Assembly (NCBI GenBank): GCA_945952065.1
Contig: CAMFGY010000005.1
Coordinates: 178,887-242,886 of the forward strand
Length of the DNA: 64,000 nucleotides
Direction: 5' to 3'
Origin: an uncultured Burkholderiales bacterium
GTDB taxonomy: Bacteria; Pseudomonadota; Gammaproteobacteria; Burkholderiales; Burkholderiaceae_C
A model generated the notes under the pieces. The model was not told the origin of the DNA. It searched no databases and saw only the letters and a list, made by a program, of their open reading frames with translations. The translations under genes were made by a program, and so were the position numbers. Shown in pieces: positions 38,458 through 47,266 of this stretch; position 1 is the stretch's first letter, and each line of letters begins with the position of its first letter.

Positions 38458-39180
38458 ATGGAGCACATGGCACAACGCGCATCGGATCGAGTCCTTGAGC
38501 TGCTGGCCGACGGCCAGCTCTGGACCGGCGCCACACTGGCGCAGCACGCCGGCATGAGCCTGCGCAGCGTGCGGCGCGGCTTGGCTCAGCTGCAGGCCGA
38601 GGGCGTCACCCTGGACAGCGAGCCCGGCCGCGGCGGCGGTGTGCGCTTGGCGCGGCGCAGCGGTTTGCCGCGCATGGCTTGGTCGCAGCGCGAAGTCATG
38701 ACGCTATTGATGGGCTTGGCCGTGGCTGAAAGTTATGGCGCGCCCCTGCTGGCGACCGAGTTGCGCTCACTTCGGCGCAAGCTGGGCCTGGCGCTGGGCG
38801 GCAGCGAGCGCAGCGTTCAGCAGCAATTGCGCCAGCGCGTCTTGCTGGGGGCTGCCGCCTCGGAAGCCGTGCGCGCCGATTGGCAAGCCCCGCGGCCCGC
38901 TGCCCTGGCTGCCGTGCAAGAGGCCTTCTTCGCCCAACAATGCCTGCTCATGCGCTACCGCGACGGGCAAGCGCAAATCAGCCAGCGCGAGATCGAGCCG
39001 CATTATTTGTTGATCAACGCGCCGGTTTGGTATGTGCTGGGCTGGGACCTGGCCAAGCAGGCCCCCCGCTGCTTTCGGCTGGACCGCATCGAACAGGCCA
39101 AGCACCTGCGCCAGAGCTTTTTGCGCCGCCCGGCCGCGCACTTGCTCGAGACCATCGCGCCGTTTTTCACAGCGCTCTAA
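38458..39180 (+). CDS. WYL-domain transcriptional regulator (YafY-like)
   Basis: A 240-residue protein with an N-terminal DeoR-type helix-turn-helix (ASDRVLELLADGQLWTGATL, MSLRSVRRGLAQLQAEGVTL) and a C-terminal WYL domain (RYRDGQAQISQREIEPHYLL, PVWYVLGWDL with the W-Y-L pattern, FRLDRIEQ). Such proteins sense small ligands or nucleic acids. ATG at 38458 or 38467 is the start. It is divergent from two small barrel genes across a 23-base palindrome and probably regulates them; encountering a substrate of those proteins may be the signal. Confidence 0.88.
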   Translation: MEHMAQRASDRVLELLADGQLWTGATLAQHAGMSLRSVRRGLAQLQAEGVTLDSEPGRGGGVRLARRSGLPRMAWSQREVMTLLMGLAVAESYGAPLLATELRSLRRKLGLALGGSERSVQQQLRQRVLLGAAASEAVRADWQAPRPAALAAVQEAFFAQQCLLMRYRDGQAQISQREIEPHYLLINAPVWYVLGWDLAKQAPRCFRLDRIEQAKHLRQSFLRRPAAHLLETIAPFFTAL

Positions 39181-39250
39181 GCAAGTCTGCATGAATCGGC
39201 GCGTGCCGAGGCCGAGGGCTGAAGACCACTCACTCCTCAGGCAACGCACA

Positions 39251-40066
39251 ATGGCGCCCATGGCCAGCTCTTTTGAATCCAACGAGGGCCGCTTCACCGA
39301 AGCCATCGCCCAGATCATTTCCACCCCGGTGGCGCACCAGGTGCGCACCGCCACCGTACGCGACGATTTGGTGGGCTGGGTGCAGCGTGGGCACAAGCGC
39401 TTGGTCACGCCCGGCGGCGAGATGCAGTTCCGCGCCGGCCAGGTGTTCTTGATTGCGCGCCAGACGCAGTGGGACATGATCAACGAGCCCGCCGCGGGCG
39501 GGCGCTACGAGGCGCGGGTGATCGGCTTTGCACCCACGCTGATCGAACGCTTTCACCAACGCTTTGGCCAGTTTGCCGCGCAGCCGCCCTTGCAGGCCAG
39601 CACCAGCTCCGAGGCGGACGAAGACTTTTGCGCCAGCTTCAGCCACGCCCTGGCCGCGCTGCAAAACCCCGAGGCCTCACACGCCTTGCGTGAGCACCGC
39701 GCGCTGGAAGTCTTGCTGCTCTTGGCCGAGCGCGGCTTGGTGTTCGCCGCCAGCCGCGAACTGGCCTGGGCCGACCGGGTGCGCCGCCTGCTGAGCCAGC
39801 GCCCGCAAGCGCCTTGGACGCTGGCGCAAGTGGCCGCGGCCTTTCACCTCAGCGCCAGCAGCCTGCAACGCCGGCTGGCAGAAGAGTCAGCCAGCTTCAG
39901 TCAGTGCATGCGCGAGGTCAGGCTGGAGACGGCCATGGCCTTGCTGCAAGACTCGGCCCTGCAGATCTCCGAAGTGGCGGCGCGCTGCGGCTATGACTCG
40001 CACAGCCGCTTCTCGGCCGCCTTCCGCGAGCGCTTTGGCTTTGCGCCCTCGCACCTGCGCCCCTGA
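39251..40066 (+). CDS. AraC-family transcriptional regulator
   Basis: A 271-residue regulator. An N-terminal cupin-like sensing part (about 20-130, LVGWVQRGHKRLVTPGGEMQ, AGQVFLIARQTQWDM) precedes the double helix-turn-helix (APWTLAQVAAAFHLSASSLQ, DSALQISEVAARCGYDSHSR, FSAAFRERFGFAPSHLRP). Starts at 39191, 39251 and 39260 are possible; 39251 gives the best family length. Target genes are not evident; the next gene is a PEBP-family protein. Confidence 0.88.
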   Translation: MAPMASSFESNEGRFTEAIAQIISTPVAHQVRTATVRDDLVGWVQRGHKRLVTPGGEMQFRAGQVFLIARQTQWDMINEPAAGGRYEARVIGFAPTLIERFHQRFGQFAAQPPLQASTSSEADEDFCASFSHALAALQNPEASHALREHRALEVLLLLAERGLVFAASRELAWADRVRRLLSQRPQAPWTLAQVAAAFHLSASSLQRRLAEESASFSQCMREVRLETAMALLQDSALQISEVAARCGYDSHSRFSAAFRERFGFAPSHLRP

Positions 40067-40195
40067 GGCGGGCGCGGTCTGGCGCACAGCTTTTGAAGCC
40101 TTGGGGCTAGCGGCTGGATGAAAGCCAGCGCACCATTGCGGCTTGGAGTTTTTCTTTTTTTGTCTCTTTCACTCGTCAAGGAAGCAAGGTCACGC

Positions 40196-40762
40196 ATGAA
40201 GGCTTTTTCCCACACCCTGATCGCCAGCGCCCTGTTGGGCGCCGCCTCAATCGCCCAAGCCGGCGGCTTTCAACTCAGCAGCCCCGAAATCAAGCCGGGC
40301 AGCCTGATGGACGCCAAGCTGGAGTTCAACGGCTTCGGCTGCAAAGGCGAGAACAAATCGCCCGCCTTGAAGTGGAGCGGCGCGCCGGCCGGCACCAAGT
40401 CTTTTGCCGTGACGGTGTATGACCCCGACGCGCCCACCGGCTCCGGCTGGTGGCATTGGAGCGTCATCAATGTGCCCGCCGATGTGAACGAACTGGCCGC
40501 CGACGCCGGGGCCGTGGGCGGCGCCAACCTGCCCAAGGGCGCCAGCCATGTGCGCATTGACTACGGCGTGGCCGGCTGGGGCGGCCTTTGCCCCCCGCAA
40601 GGCGACAAGCCGCACCGCTACATTTTCACCGTGCACGCGCTCAAGGTCGAAAAGCTCGAGATCCCCGCCGACGCCACCGCCGCCCTGGCCGGCTACATGA
40701 TCAACGCCAACGCCTTGGGCAAGGCCAGCTTCACGGCCAAGTACGGCCGCGCCAAGCCCTGA
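40196..40762 (+). CDS. YbhB/YbcL-family (PEBP/Raf kinase inhibitor-like) exported protein
   Basis: A 188-residue protein with signal peptide (SHTLIASALLGAASIAQAGG). The mature PEBP fold shows FQLSSPEIKPG, CKGENKSPALKWSGAPAGTK, VYDPDAPTGSGWWHWSVINV and GWGGLCPPQGDKPHRYIFTV. The DPDAP and GxxHRY motifs line the anion pocket. Bacterial function is poorly defined; periplasmic location is implied. ATG at 40196 begins the signal peptide after GGAAGCAAGG. Confidence 0.92.
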   Translation: MKAFSHTLIASALLGAASIAQAGGFQLSSPEIKPGSLMDAKLEFNGFGCKGENKSPALKWSGAPAGTKSFAVTVYDPDAPTGSGWWHWSVINVPADVNELAADAGAVGGANLPKGASHVRIDYGVAGWGGLCPPQGDKPHRYIFTVHALKVEKLEIPADATAALAGYMINANALGKASFTAKYGRAKP

Positions 40763-40864
40763 GCCTCGGGCGGCGCAGCCTTGGCTGAAGCCAACATAAA
40801 AGAAAAAGGCTGACGCCGCGCCCGCCCCAGGCCGCGCCAAAACATGGGGCGGCCTGCGGGCCGC

Positions 40865-41113
40865 TCAAGCCCGCGACAAGAGCGCGCGAATCCGCGCCAC
40901 GGTGGCCGCCACCGGCGCCTCGCGCGAGACCTCCAGCCCCATCTCCCGCGCAATCTGGTTCACCTTGGCCGGGCTCAAGGGAATGCCGCCCGCATCAATC
41001 GCCGCAATCAGCGCACGAGCCCGTGCATATTCTGGGTTAGCACCGTCAGCACTGGAAGCGGACGCGGCGGCGGCACGCTGTGCAAGAAGACGGCGCAAAG
41101 GCGAGGGCTTCAT
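40865..41113 (-). CDS. Small hypothetical protein
   Basis: 82 residues beginning MKPSPLRRLLAQRAAAASAS. The C-terminal half (ALIAAIDAGGIPLSPAKVNQIAREMGLEVS) looks like a short helical DNA- or protein-binding motif. No family recognised. Start at 41113 was chosen over 41263 because the upstream extension is Arg-rich shadow-like sequence. Confidence 0.55.
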   Translation of the reverse strand: MKPSPLRRLLAQRAAAASASSADGANPEYARARALIAAIDAGGIPLSPAKVNQIAREMGLEVSREAPVAATVARIRALLSRA

Positions 41114-41174
41114 GGGCCTGGCTTGATTTGAATTGAATAGAAACGCTGACCGGCTGATTGATCGCTTGAAGTAC

Positions 41175-41537
41175 TCAAGCGCCGGGCAAACGCTTGCCTG
41201 CAAACGCCGCACCCTCAACCGCCGCACTGATGGCGCCGCAATGCGCCTCTTCATCCGCGTCAATCACCAAAAACCAAAACGCCTGCTCGGGCGCGCCCAG
41301 CTCCGGGTTCAATGCAGACGCCGGCCGCGCCAGCTTGAGCTTGACCTCCAGCGACAACTCTTCCGCCTCCGCCAAGGCTTGACGCGGCACCGCCTCCAAG
41401 CCCGGCGTGTCATCCCTGAAGTCCAACACCACCACCAAGTCATTGGTCTTGAAATGCCGCTGCGCGGCCTGGGCGAAGTTGAACACGCGTTCGTCGAGCA
41501 GGGTTTGGATGCGGTCGGGGAGGGGCGTGTCGCTCAT
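41175..41537 (-). CDS. Hypothetical acidic protein
   Basis: 120 residues, acidic, no signal peptide. FNFAQAAQRHFKTNDLVVVL and PEQAFWFLVIDADEEAHCGA are the most structured parts. No family recognised. It is the first of a run of small minus-strand genes (41.1-42.1 kb) with little or no spacing. Confidence 0.55.
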   Translation of the reverse strand: MSDTPLPDRIQTLLDERVFNFAQAAQRHFKTNDLVVVLDFRDDTPGLEAVPRQALAEAEELSLEVKLKLARPASALNPELGAPEQAFWFLVIDADEEAHCGAISAAVEGAAFAGKRLPGA

Positions 41538-41579
41538 GATGGTTGAGGCTGGTGCGGGGGTGGTGTATGAACAGCGCCA

Positions 41580-41768
41580 TTATCCCGGGGTGGCACGGCC
41601 CTCAGGGGGCCTTCTGGGTCGCCAGGGCATCATGCAACCGCCCAGGGCCAGCTCTCCGCGAGCCTCGGCCTCCATGGCTTCAGGCGAAGGCAGGCCGTAC
41701 AAAATCTCCACGCCCGCGCGCTCGCCGCAGTCCGGGCAGCGCTGTTTTTCAGTGGGGGTCTGTTCCAT
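41580..41768 (-). CDS. Small zinc-ribbon-like hypothetical protein
   Basis: 62 residues with CPDCGERAGVEILYGLPSPE and a later GGCMMPWRP. One CxxC pair plus a third Cys suggests a degenerate zinc ribbon; the pattern CPxC-ILYGLPSPE-...-LGGC recurs in a conserved bacterial family of unknown role. ATG at 41768 has GGGAGG upstream; 41786 is an alternative. Confidence 0.6.
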   Translation of the reverse strand: MEQTPTEKQRCPDCGERAGVEILYGLPSPEAMEAEARGELALGGCMMPWRPRRPPEGRATPG

Positions 41769-41834
41769 GGGGCCTCCCAAACTCATGCAATCGGTATGAA
41801 ATAGCCCTTCGGCCGGATCGCCGCTTGAGGGGAC

Positions 41835-42089
41835 TCAATGCGCTGTGACATCGCCCGCTTCCCGCCGCGCCCAATCCGCCAGGAAATCAAACATCGTGGC
41901 CAAGCGCCGCATCTTCTCGGGCTTGTCCGAGTCGGAGTAAGTGTGCTGCACACACAGACCGTTGCCCTGATTGCCGCCCAGCACGCACAGCAACGTGAAC
42001 TCCGCTTCCAGGCGCGAAGCCAGTTCACCGGCGAGGTGCTCGTATTTGCCTGGTGGGGCGATGCTTGTGTGCTTGTTTTTGTCACTCAT
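41835..42089 (-). CDS. Small hypothetical protein
   Basis: 84 residues starting MSDKNKHTSIAPPGKYEHLA and including ASRLEAEFTLLCVLGGNQGN and RRLATMFDFLADWARREAGD. No family recognised. Start has GGGAAATCAAG upstream. Overlapping frames on the other strand look like shadows. Confidence 0.5.
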   Translation of the reverse strand: MSDKNKHTSIAPPGKYEHLAGELASRLEAEFTLLCVLGGNQGNGLCVQHTYSDSDKPEKMRRLATMFDFLADWARREAGDVTAH

Positions 42090-42227
42090 CTTGATTTCCC
42101 TGTTTTCATGCACCGGGCTTCGATGCGGAGGAGATCGTAGTCAGGGGCTAGCTCGCCAGATGAGCCAATAAATCACCCCAGGTGAACAAGGGCAGAATTC
42201 CGCACAAGTAAACCGTCAGCCACAGCC

Positions 42228-43205
42228 ATGTTGATCAAGTCCGCCGACGACAAATCCTCACGACTCAAGCTCTTGACTGAGCTGCAACAGTCGTCCCTGC
42301 TCGATGCATTTCAAAGGAACTGGCTGAAGTCTGAATTGCTGCGCCAACAACGGGGCTGGCAGGGGGAACGAGACGCTGCGTTCTATATCGATGCGTGGAA
42401 GAAAGACAGCGACACCCACGCCGTTCTGCATGATTTGCGCTTGATGGCCGATGGCGAAACTGCCCAGATCGATCATCTGGTGATCAGTCGCACGCAACGC
42501 TTTTACCTGTTTGAGACGAAGTGCTTCAACGGCCAACTGCACATCAACGAGCAGGGGGAGTTTTCCGTCGCGTATCCCGGTGAACGTGTGTTTGGCGTGC
42601 CATCACCTTTGGAGCAGAGCCGCCGCCACGAACGGATCTTGAGCAAGGTGTTGGATCGTTTGGGCATCAACGCTCGCGCGGGTAGCACCTTCAGCTTTCA
42701 CCATATCGTCCTCGTGCATCCAAAGGCCGTCATTCATCGACCGAGCGCCAGGCGCTTTGATACGAGCAACGTGATCAAGGCAGACATGATTGCCCGCTGG
42801 CACGAGGAGTACGTCGAGGGCCTGAACGCCGTCCAGGTATTGGGCAACCTTCTGAACTTACACAGCGAAGGCAGCCTCAAAGATCGGGCGGAAAAGTTGG
42901 CGGGCGAACATCAACCCGCGAACCCGCTGGAACTGCCTGAGTTCATGAAGCCCAAGCTGAGCGCCCAATCGACCCATCTGTCAAAAGCTGCCGGCACTGA
43001 AAGCGCTTCTGTCTCTGCCCGTTCGATGACACAAACACCTGCGATTGAAACCACGGATGCGTCAAATCACCCGCTCTACCGCAAGCTAATTTGCGCAAGC
43101 TGCCAAGCCAAGATCAGCTACCCGGAAGGAAAGTTCTGCTGGAACCAAGAACGGCGATTCAAGGGCTTGCAATACTGCCGGGAGCATCAGGCGGGCTTTG
43201 GATAG
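42228..43205 (+). CDS. NERD domain-containing protein
   Basis: A 325-residue protein. The NERD (nuclease-related) domain occupies about residues 45-165: GERDAAFYIDAWKKDSDTHA, AQIDHLVISRTQRFYLFETK with the conserved D-H and E-x-K of the nuclease core, and FGVPSPLEQSRRHERILSKV. A C-terminal zinc-ribbon-like part follows (CASCQAKISYPEGKFCWNQE). NERD proteins are linked to DNA processing and are frequent in defence and plasmid contexts. It precedes a toxin-antitoxin/type I restriction locus. Confidence 0.85.
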   Translation: MLIKSADDKSSRLKLLTELQQSSLLDAFQRNWLKSELLRQQRGWQGERDAAFYIDAWKKDSDTHAVLHDLRLMADGETAQIDHLVISRTQRFYLFETKCFNGQLHINEQGEFSVAYPGERVFGVPSPLEQSRRHERILSKVLDRLGINARAGSTFSFHHIVLVHPKAVIHRPSARRFDTSNVIKADMIARWHEEYVEGLNAVQVLGNLLNLHSEGSLKDRAEKLAGEHQPANPLELPEFMKPKLSAQSTHLSKAAGTESASVSARSMTQTPAIETTDASNHPLYRKLICASCQAKISYPEGKFCWNQERRFKGLQYCREHQAGFG

Positions 43206-43286
43206 GGCAGAGCACAGCCCTGATAGCCGACTGTGAAGTAAACTGCACAGAATTCTGCAACTCGGCACTCAAGAGGCAAGCAAATC

Positions 43287-43619
43287 ATGGGTTTTACAGC
43301 CAGAGATGTCGTGCCCTTCACTCAGGCGCGAGCCAATCTGTCCGAACTGGCCGAGCAAGCCAAGGCCGGCGCCGAAAAAATCATCACCAAGAACGGTGAG
43401 AGCTACGTCGCCTTGATCGACGCCGAACGCTTGGACTACTACCACCGCCTGGAGCAAGAACGCATTCACCTGCTCTTGATCGAAGACGTCAAGCGCGGCT
43501 TGGCCGACATCGAAGCCGGCCGCACCCAGGGCGCGGACAATGCCATCGCCCAACTGCAACAGCGCCGCGCCGCCGCAAAGGCCGGCAACAACAACAAGGC
43601 CGCCAAAAAACGTGGCTGA
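43287..43619 (+). CDS. Type II antitoxin, Phd/YefM family
   Basis: A 110-residue protein starting MGFTARDVVPFTQARANLSE, the Phd/YefM DNA-binding start, with KIITKNGESYVALIDAERLDYY and a helical C-terminus that ends in a Lys/Asn-rich tail (GNNNKAAKKRG). It should bind and neutralise the toxin downstream, whose start codon overlaps its end by 8 bases. Autoregulation is usual for the family. Confidence 0.85.
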   Translation: MGFTARDVVPFTQARANLSELAEQAKAGAEKIITKNGESYVALIDAERLDYYHRLEQERIHLLLIEDVKRGLADIEAGRTQGADNAIAQLQQRRAAAKAGNNNKAAKKRG

Positions 43620-44004
43620 GCAACCGCTGTACCGGGTCGAACTGACCGAGAGCTTCCTGGAACGGCTGGACGCCATCGAAGCATTCCTGACCGAAGCAGA
43701 TGCCGCATTCGCCTTCGACGACCTGCTGGCCGAGCTGCGCGCCACCGTCATTCCCAACCTCGCCCGCTTCCCCCGCATCGGCCGGCGTTACCTGGACAAG
43801 CCGCCCCAATCCGCCGAGGCCCTCGCCCAACTCGCCTCGCTGCCCGCCGGCGCGGCAGACCGCCTGCGCGAGTACCTGCATGGCGACTACCTCTTGCTCT
43901 ACACAGCCATGGACGCCGTGAAGACCGTCTACCTGCTGTCCATTCGCCACCATCGACAGCTTTCGTTTGATTTTGCTCGGCTGTGGCCGACACACCAGCC
44001 ATGA
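43612..44004 (+). CDS. Type II toxin, RelE/ParE superfamily
   Basis: A 130-residue protein. YRVELTESFLERLDAIEAFL, NLARFPRIGRRYLD, LREYLHGDYLLLYTAMDAVK and VYLLSIRHHRQLSFDFARL follow the RelE/ParE strand-helix plan with the late H/R cluster. Start is GTG at 43612 inside the antitoxin stop region. Its stop overlaps the ATG of hsdM (ATGA at 44001-44004), so antitoxin, toxin and methyltransferase are translated as one unit. Confidence 0.83.
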   Translation: MAEQPLYRVELTESFLERLDAIEAFLTEADAAFAFDDLLAELRATVIPNLARFPRIGRRYLDKPPQSAEALAQLASLPAGAADRLREYLHGDYLLLYTAMDAVKTVYLLSIRHHRQLSFDFARLWPTHQP

Positions 44005-46058
44005 ACCTCGAAGAACTCCTCAGCTCCCTCGAATCGCCCATCGTCATCCGCCCTACGCGTCGGATGACCCAAGGCGAGCTGGAAAGCTATCTCGACAAGG
44101 CCGCCGACATCCTGCGCGGCAACGCTGACCACTCCGAATTTCGCGGCTATGTGTTCGCGCTGCTGTTCTACAAGCGCATCAGCGACTGTTTCGACGAGGA
44201 AGTCCGCACCCAGGTCGCTACCCTGACCAAGGCGGGCGTGCCTCAGGATCAGGCCCTATTGTTGGCGCGAGACCCACAGAATCACCACTTCATCGTTCCT
44301 GAGGCGGCCAATTGGACCACCGTAGCGCGTACCGCCAAGGCCCAGCTCGGCCAAGCGCTGAATGACGCCATGCTCGCCATCGAACGGGCCAATGCGCACC
44401 GCCAGAACAACTTCGACGGCATCCTCACCGGCAAGATCGACTTCAACAAGCAGGACGAGCTGCCGCGCGACAAGCTGGTCAACCTGATCAACCACTTCAG
44501 CAGCCAGACCTTCGACCGCTCGCATGTCTCTGACGACCTGTTCGGCAACGCCTACGAATACCTGATTCGCAACTTCGCCAGCAAGGCCGGCAAGTCGAGC
44601 GGAGAGTTTTACACCCCGGCCGAGGTCGGCTTCCTGATGGCCGAGGTGCTGCAGCCCAAGGCTGGCATGTCCATTTGCGACTGGGCCAGTGGTTCGGGTG
44701 GCCTGTTGCTGCAGTGCATCCGCTACGTCAAAAAGCATGGAGGCGATGTACGCCAGTTGCAATTGCACGGACAGGAATCCAACGTTGCCACTTACAACAT
44801 CTCGCGCATCAACATGATCCTGCACGGTATCCCGGTTTGGGAGCACAAGCAGGGCGACAGCCTGCGCGACCCGCGCCACGTCACGAACGACAACCGTCTC
44901 AAGCAATTTGACCGCATCATCATGAACCCGCCCTTCTCACTGGAGGATTGGGGTTACGACACCGTGGCAGCGGGCGACAAGTTTGGCCGCCTGTCCCATG
45001 GCATGCCCCCGGCCAGCAATGGCGACTGGGCCTGGATGCAGCAGATCGTCAAATCCCTCAAAGATGCCGATCCAGACGCTGGCACAGGCGGCCAGGGCAT
45101 GGTGGTGATGTCCCAGGGCGTGCTCTTTCGTGGCCAGCCTGAACAAACCGAAGAAGAAGACGGGCAGAACCAGAAGGCCGACGCCGAGTACGTGATCCGC
45201 CGCAGCTTCATCGAAGCCGACTTGATCGAGGCCATCGTAGTGCTGCCGGGCAAGCTGTTCTATGGCAACAACGTGCCCGGCTGCCTGGTGCTGCTCAACA
45301 AGGCCAAGCCCGCCGATCGCAAGGACAAGATCTTGATGATTTGGGCCTCGCGTCATTTCCAGAAGGGCAACCCGCAAAACTTGCTGCGTCCGTCAGACCT
45401 GATGCGCATCCTGGTGCCGTGGCGCGCCTTCGGCGATTTGGCCAACGCCCAGCGGCTGGTTCCAGAGCACGAGGCGCAACTGATCCGCGAAGTTGAGGAG
45501 CAGCGTGATGCCCGCCTGGCCGACATCGAGGACGCCTATGGCCCGGTGCTGGAGCCGCTGTCACGCCTGCAAGCCGAGCTGGCCACGCTGGACGCATTGG
45601 ACTTGAAGCAGCAAGCCGTCAAGGATGCCATCACGCCCGAGCATCCCTATTTCCATCCCCTGGCTCCGCTACAGGCGGATGTCGAACGCATCGAAGGGGA
45701 GATCGCCGCTGCCGGGCGTGGCGACAAGGCGGCGCTGAAAACCCAGTTGATCTCCCCCAAGGCGAAATTCGATGTCGCCCGCAAGAAACTGATTGACGCC
45801 ATCAAGGCCCGCCACAAACAGGTGGCCCGAGCGGTCAAAGATTTGGGCAAGCTGCAGGAAGAGCGGGATGCCCGCGAGCAGGAAGTTAAGCTGGCCGCTG
45901 AGCGTGAGATCGCGCACCTCCGAGAGGCGTCCGCCGACCTGCTGCGCATTTGCAGCAGCGAAGACGAAGCACGTCGCTACTTCACCCTGGTCGGACAGGA
46001 AGAGGTTGTTGAGAACGAGTTCAACCTGAACCTGCCACGTTACGTAGATATCTGCTGA
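44001..46058 (+). CDS. hsdM: Type I restriction-modification methyltransferase HsdM (C-terminus cut)
   Basis: N6-adenine DNA methyltransferase subunit of a type I system. 685 residues: N-terminal helical bundle (about 15-170), then SAM motif region EFYTPAEVGFLMAEVL and DWASGSGGLLLQCIRY, catalytic NPPF (RIIMNPPFSLEDWGY), a late VVLPGKLFYGNNVPGCLVLL block, and a long coiled coil (about 490-640). The frame ends NEFNLNLPRYVDIC, whereas intact members continue past RYVD with about 10 more residues. From that point the DNA is the 3' end of hsdS, so a deletion removed the hsdM tail and most of hsdS. Methylation may be lost because specificity is gone. Confidence 0.85.
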   Translation: MNLEELLSSLESPIVIRPTRRMTQGELESYLDKAADILRGNADHSEFRGYVFALLFYKRISDCFDEEVRTQVATLTKAGVPQDQALLLARDPQNHHFIVPEAANWTTVARTAKAQLGQALNDAMLAIERANAHRQNNFDGILTGKIDFNKQDELPRDKLVNLINHFSSQTFDRSHVSDDLFGNAYEYLIRNFASKAGKSSGEFYTPAEVGFLMAEVLQPKAGMSICDWASGSGGLLLQCIRYVKKHGGDVRQLQLHGQESNVATYNISRINMILHGIPVWEHKQGDSLRDPRHVTNDNRLKQFDRIIMNPPFSLEDWGYDTVAAGDKFGRLSHGMPPASNGDWAWMQQIVKSLKDADPDAGTGGQGMVVMSQGVLFRGQPEQTEEEDGQNQKADAEYVIRRSFIEADLIEAIVVLPGKLFYGNNVPGCLVLLNKAKPADRKDKILMIWASRHFQKGNPQNLLRPSDLMRILVPWRAFGDLANAQRLVPEHEAQLIREVEEQRDARLADIEDAYGPVLEPLSRLQAELATLDALDLKQQAVKDAITPEHPYFHPLAPLQADVERIEGEIAAAGRGDKAALKTQLISPKAKFDVARKKLIDAIKARHKQVARAVKDLGKLQEERDAREQEVKLAAEREIAHLREASADLLRICSSEDEARRYFTLVGQEEVVENEFNLNLPRYVDIC

Positions 46059-46246
46059 AGAATCTGCAAATTGCACTTCCAAATCATGACGAGCAAATCG
46101 AAATCGTCAAAGTATTGAAAGCTGCAGACAGTGCAATCTGCGCGATTCAGGATCGAGTCGCCACGCTCTTGGAGCTGAAGCGCTCCCTGCTGCAAAACCT
46201 GCTCACCGGAAAGATCAGAATTCCAGAGGGAGCCATTCATGCCTGA
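46052..46246 (+). pseudogene. hsdS remnant (C-terminal ~64 codons)
   Basis: The frame encodes LLKNLQIALPNHDEQIEIVK and TLLELKRSLLQNLLTGKIRI, the last conserved region and C-terminus of type I specificity subunits. There is no start and both target-recognition domains are missing. It is in another frame than hsdM and ends 8 bases inside the next open frame, as intact hsdS and hsdR often overlap. Confidence 0.85.
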
Positions 46247-46613
46247 GGCAATGGAGGGGCCGGTCCCCTATACGGTACGCACCTTGTTCAACGAGGAGAC
46301 CACCGTTGAGCGCGAGATCATCGAGCACCTGAAGGCGGGCAAGCTGGGCTGGACCTGGCGCTCGCGTGAATCATTGAAGGAATACCGGCCCGACGAGCGC
46401 GAGGTGCTGCTGCTGCTATTTTTGCCGCGCGATCTGGTGCGGTACGTAATCTGGCACGAGCTTTGTCATCTGCTCGAGCCCAATCATTCGGAGCGGTTCT
46501 GGATGCAATTGCGGCATTTCGAGCCAGCAGCGGACTCACTGCACGGTCGGATGCGCGATGCATGGAAGGCTGTGCCCACCTGGGCACAACGCGGTGTAGG
46601 GTTGGTACTGTGA
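46239..46613 (+). pseudogene. hsdR N-terminal stub fused to an M48-type metallopeptidase C-terminus
   Basis: The open 124-codon frame begins MPEAMEGPVPYTVRTLFNEE and reaches SLKEYRPDEREVLLL, the N-terminus of a type I restriction subunit (about 55 of 1000 residues). It then becomes LVRYVIWHELCHLLEPNHSE, followed by RFWMQLRHF, which is the zinc motif (HELCH) and C-terminus of a YgjP/M48-type peptidase. In intact loci a peptidase gene can follow hsdR, so one in-frame deletion of several kilobases joined both. The fused product could be made, but restriction activity is absent. Confidence 0.8.
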
Positions 46614-47266
46614 TTTCAGCTGACGGGAAGGCTCACCGTTTTTTGAGTACTACAGTTCCCAGATCCGAAAACCACTCACCGCTCTGACCGCACCAATCAG
46701 AACTTCAGTAAATCTATCGCCTTCGCTATACGACCCATAGACGAGCGGTCAACCTCAATCACTGAAAAACAATCACGAGCGATTGGATTTCGTGTCCCCA
46801 TAGTTTCCTCAACTTATGGGGTGATTTTTCAGGCCTTATGCCTCTGGCGTAGGGTGTCAAAGTAATTGCTCTGGCGCGCATGATAAATCAAGGACTTAGC
46901 GGTCCTGGCGCCACGGCCTCTACGTAGGTCGTGCCGCAGTTAGTGCGACTGGCCTACGGCCGCGCCAAAGTTGTTGCACGGGCATCGGAGTCGAGCCAAC
47001 AGAAGGCGGGCACGGATCTTGGGCGGGGCCGAACTTCTTGTTAGTCGACGCTCTAAGGTATGTCAGCATTTCAAGCGAGGCTCTTGGGCCTCGCCATTTG
47101 CTTTTGCTTGAATGCGGCCTTCAAGGCGATAGCAACGCATAGGTTTGGGTCAATCTCTTGAAGATTGAAACGGGTGCGCCTCTGCTTCAAGAAGCCGGGC
47201 AGCAACGACTTGCCGGCCGATCGCCTGTTGGTACGACCAACTTTGCGTCACGCGTCGGGAGTTGTC
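46614..47266. other. Gene-poor junction between restriction remnant and genomic island
   Basis: About 650 bases with no convincing gene. A hairpin CCCCATA (46796-46802)/TATGGGG (46815-46821) followed by TGATTTTTC is a plausible terminator. A second hairpin GCGAGGC-TCTTG-GGCCTCGC occurs near 47076-47096. GC is lower than in the flanks. The left boundary of the island probably lies here, but no clear att repeat was found. Confidence 0.5.
46796..46829 (+). terminator. Candidate terminator
   Basis: CCCCATA and TATGGGG pair across a 12-base loop and are followed by TGATTTTTC on the + strand. It is about 180 bases beyond the fused restriction/peptidase frame. Confidence 0.5.
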
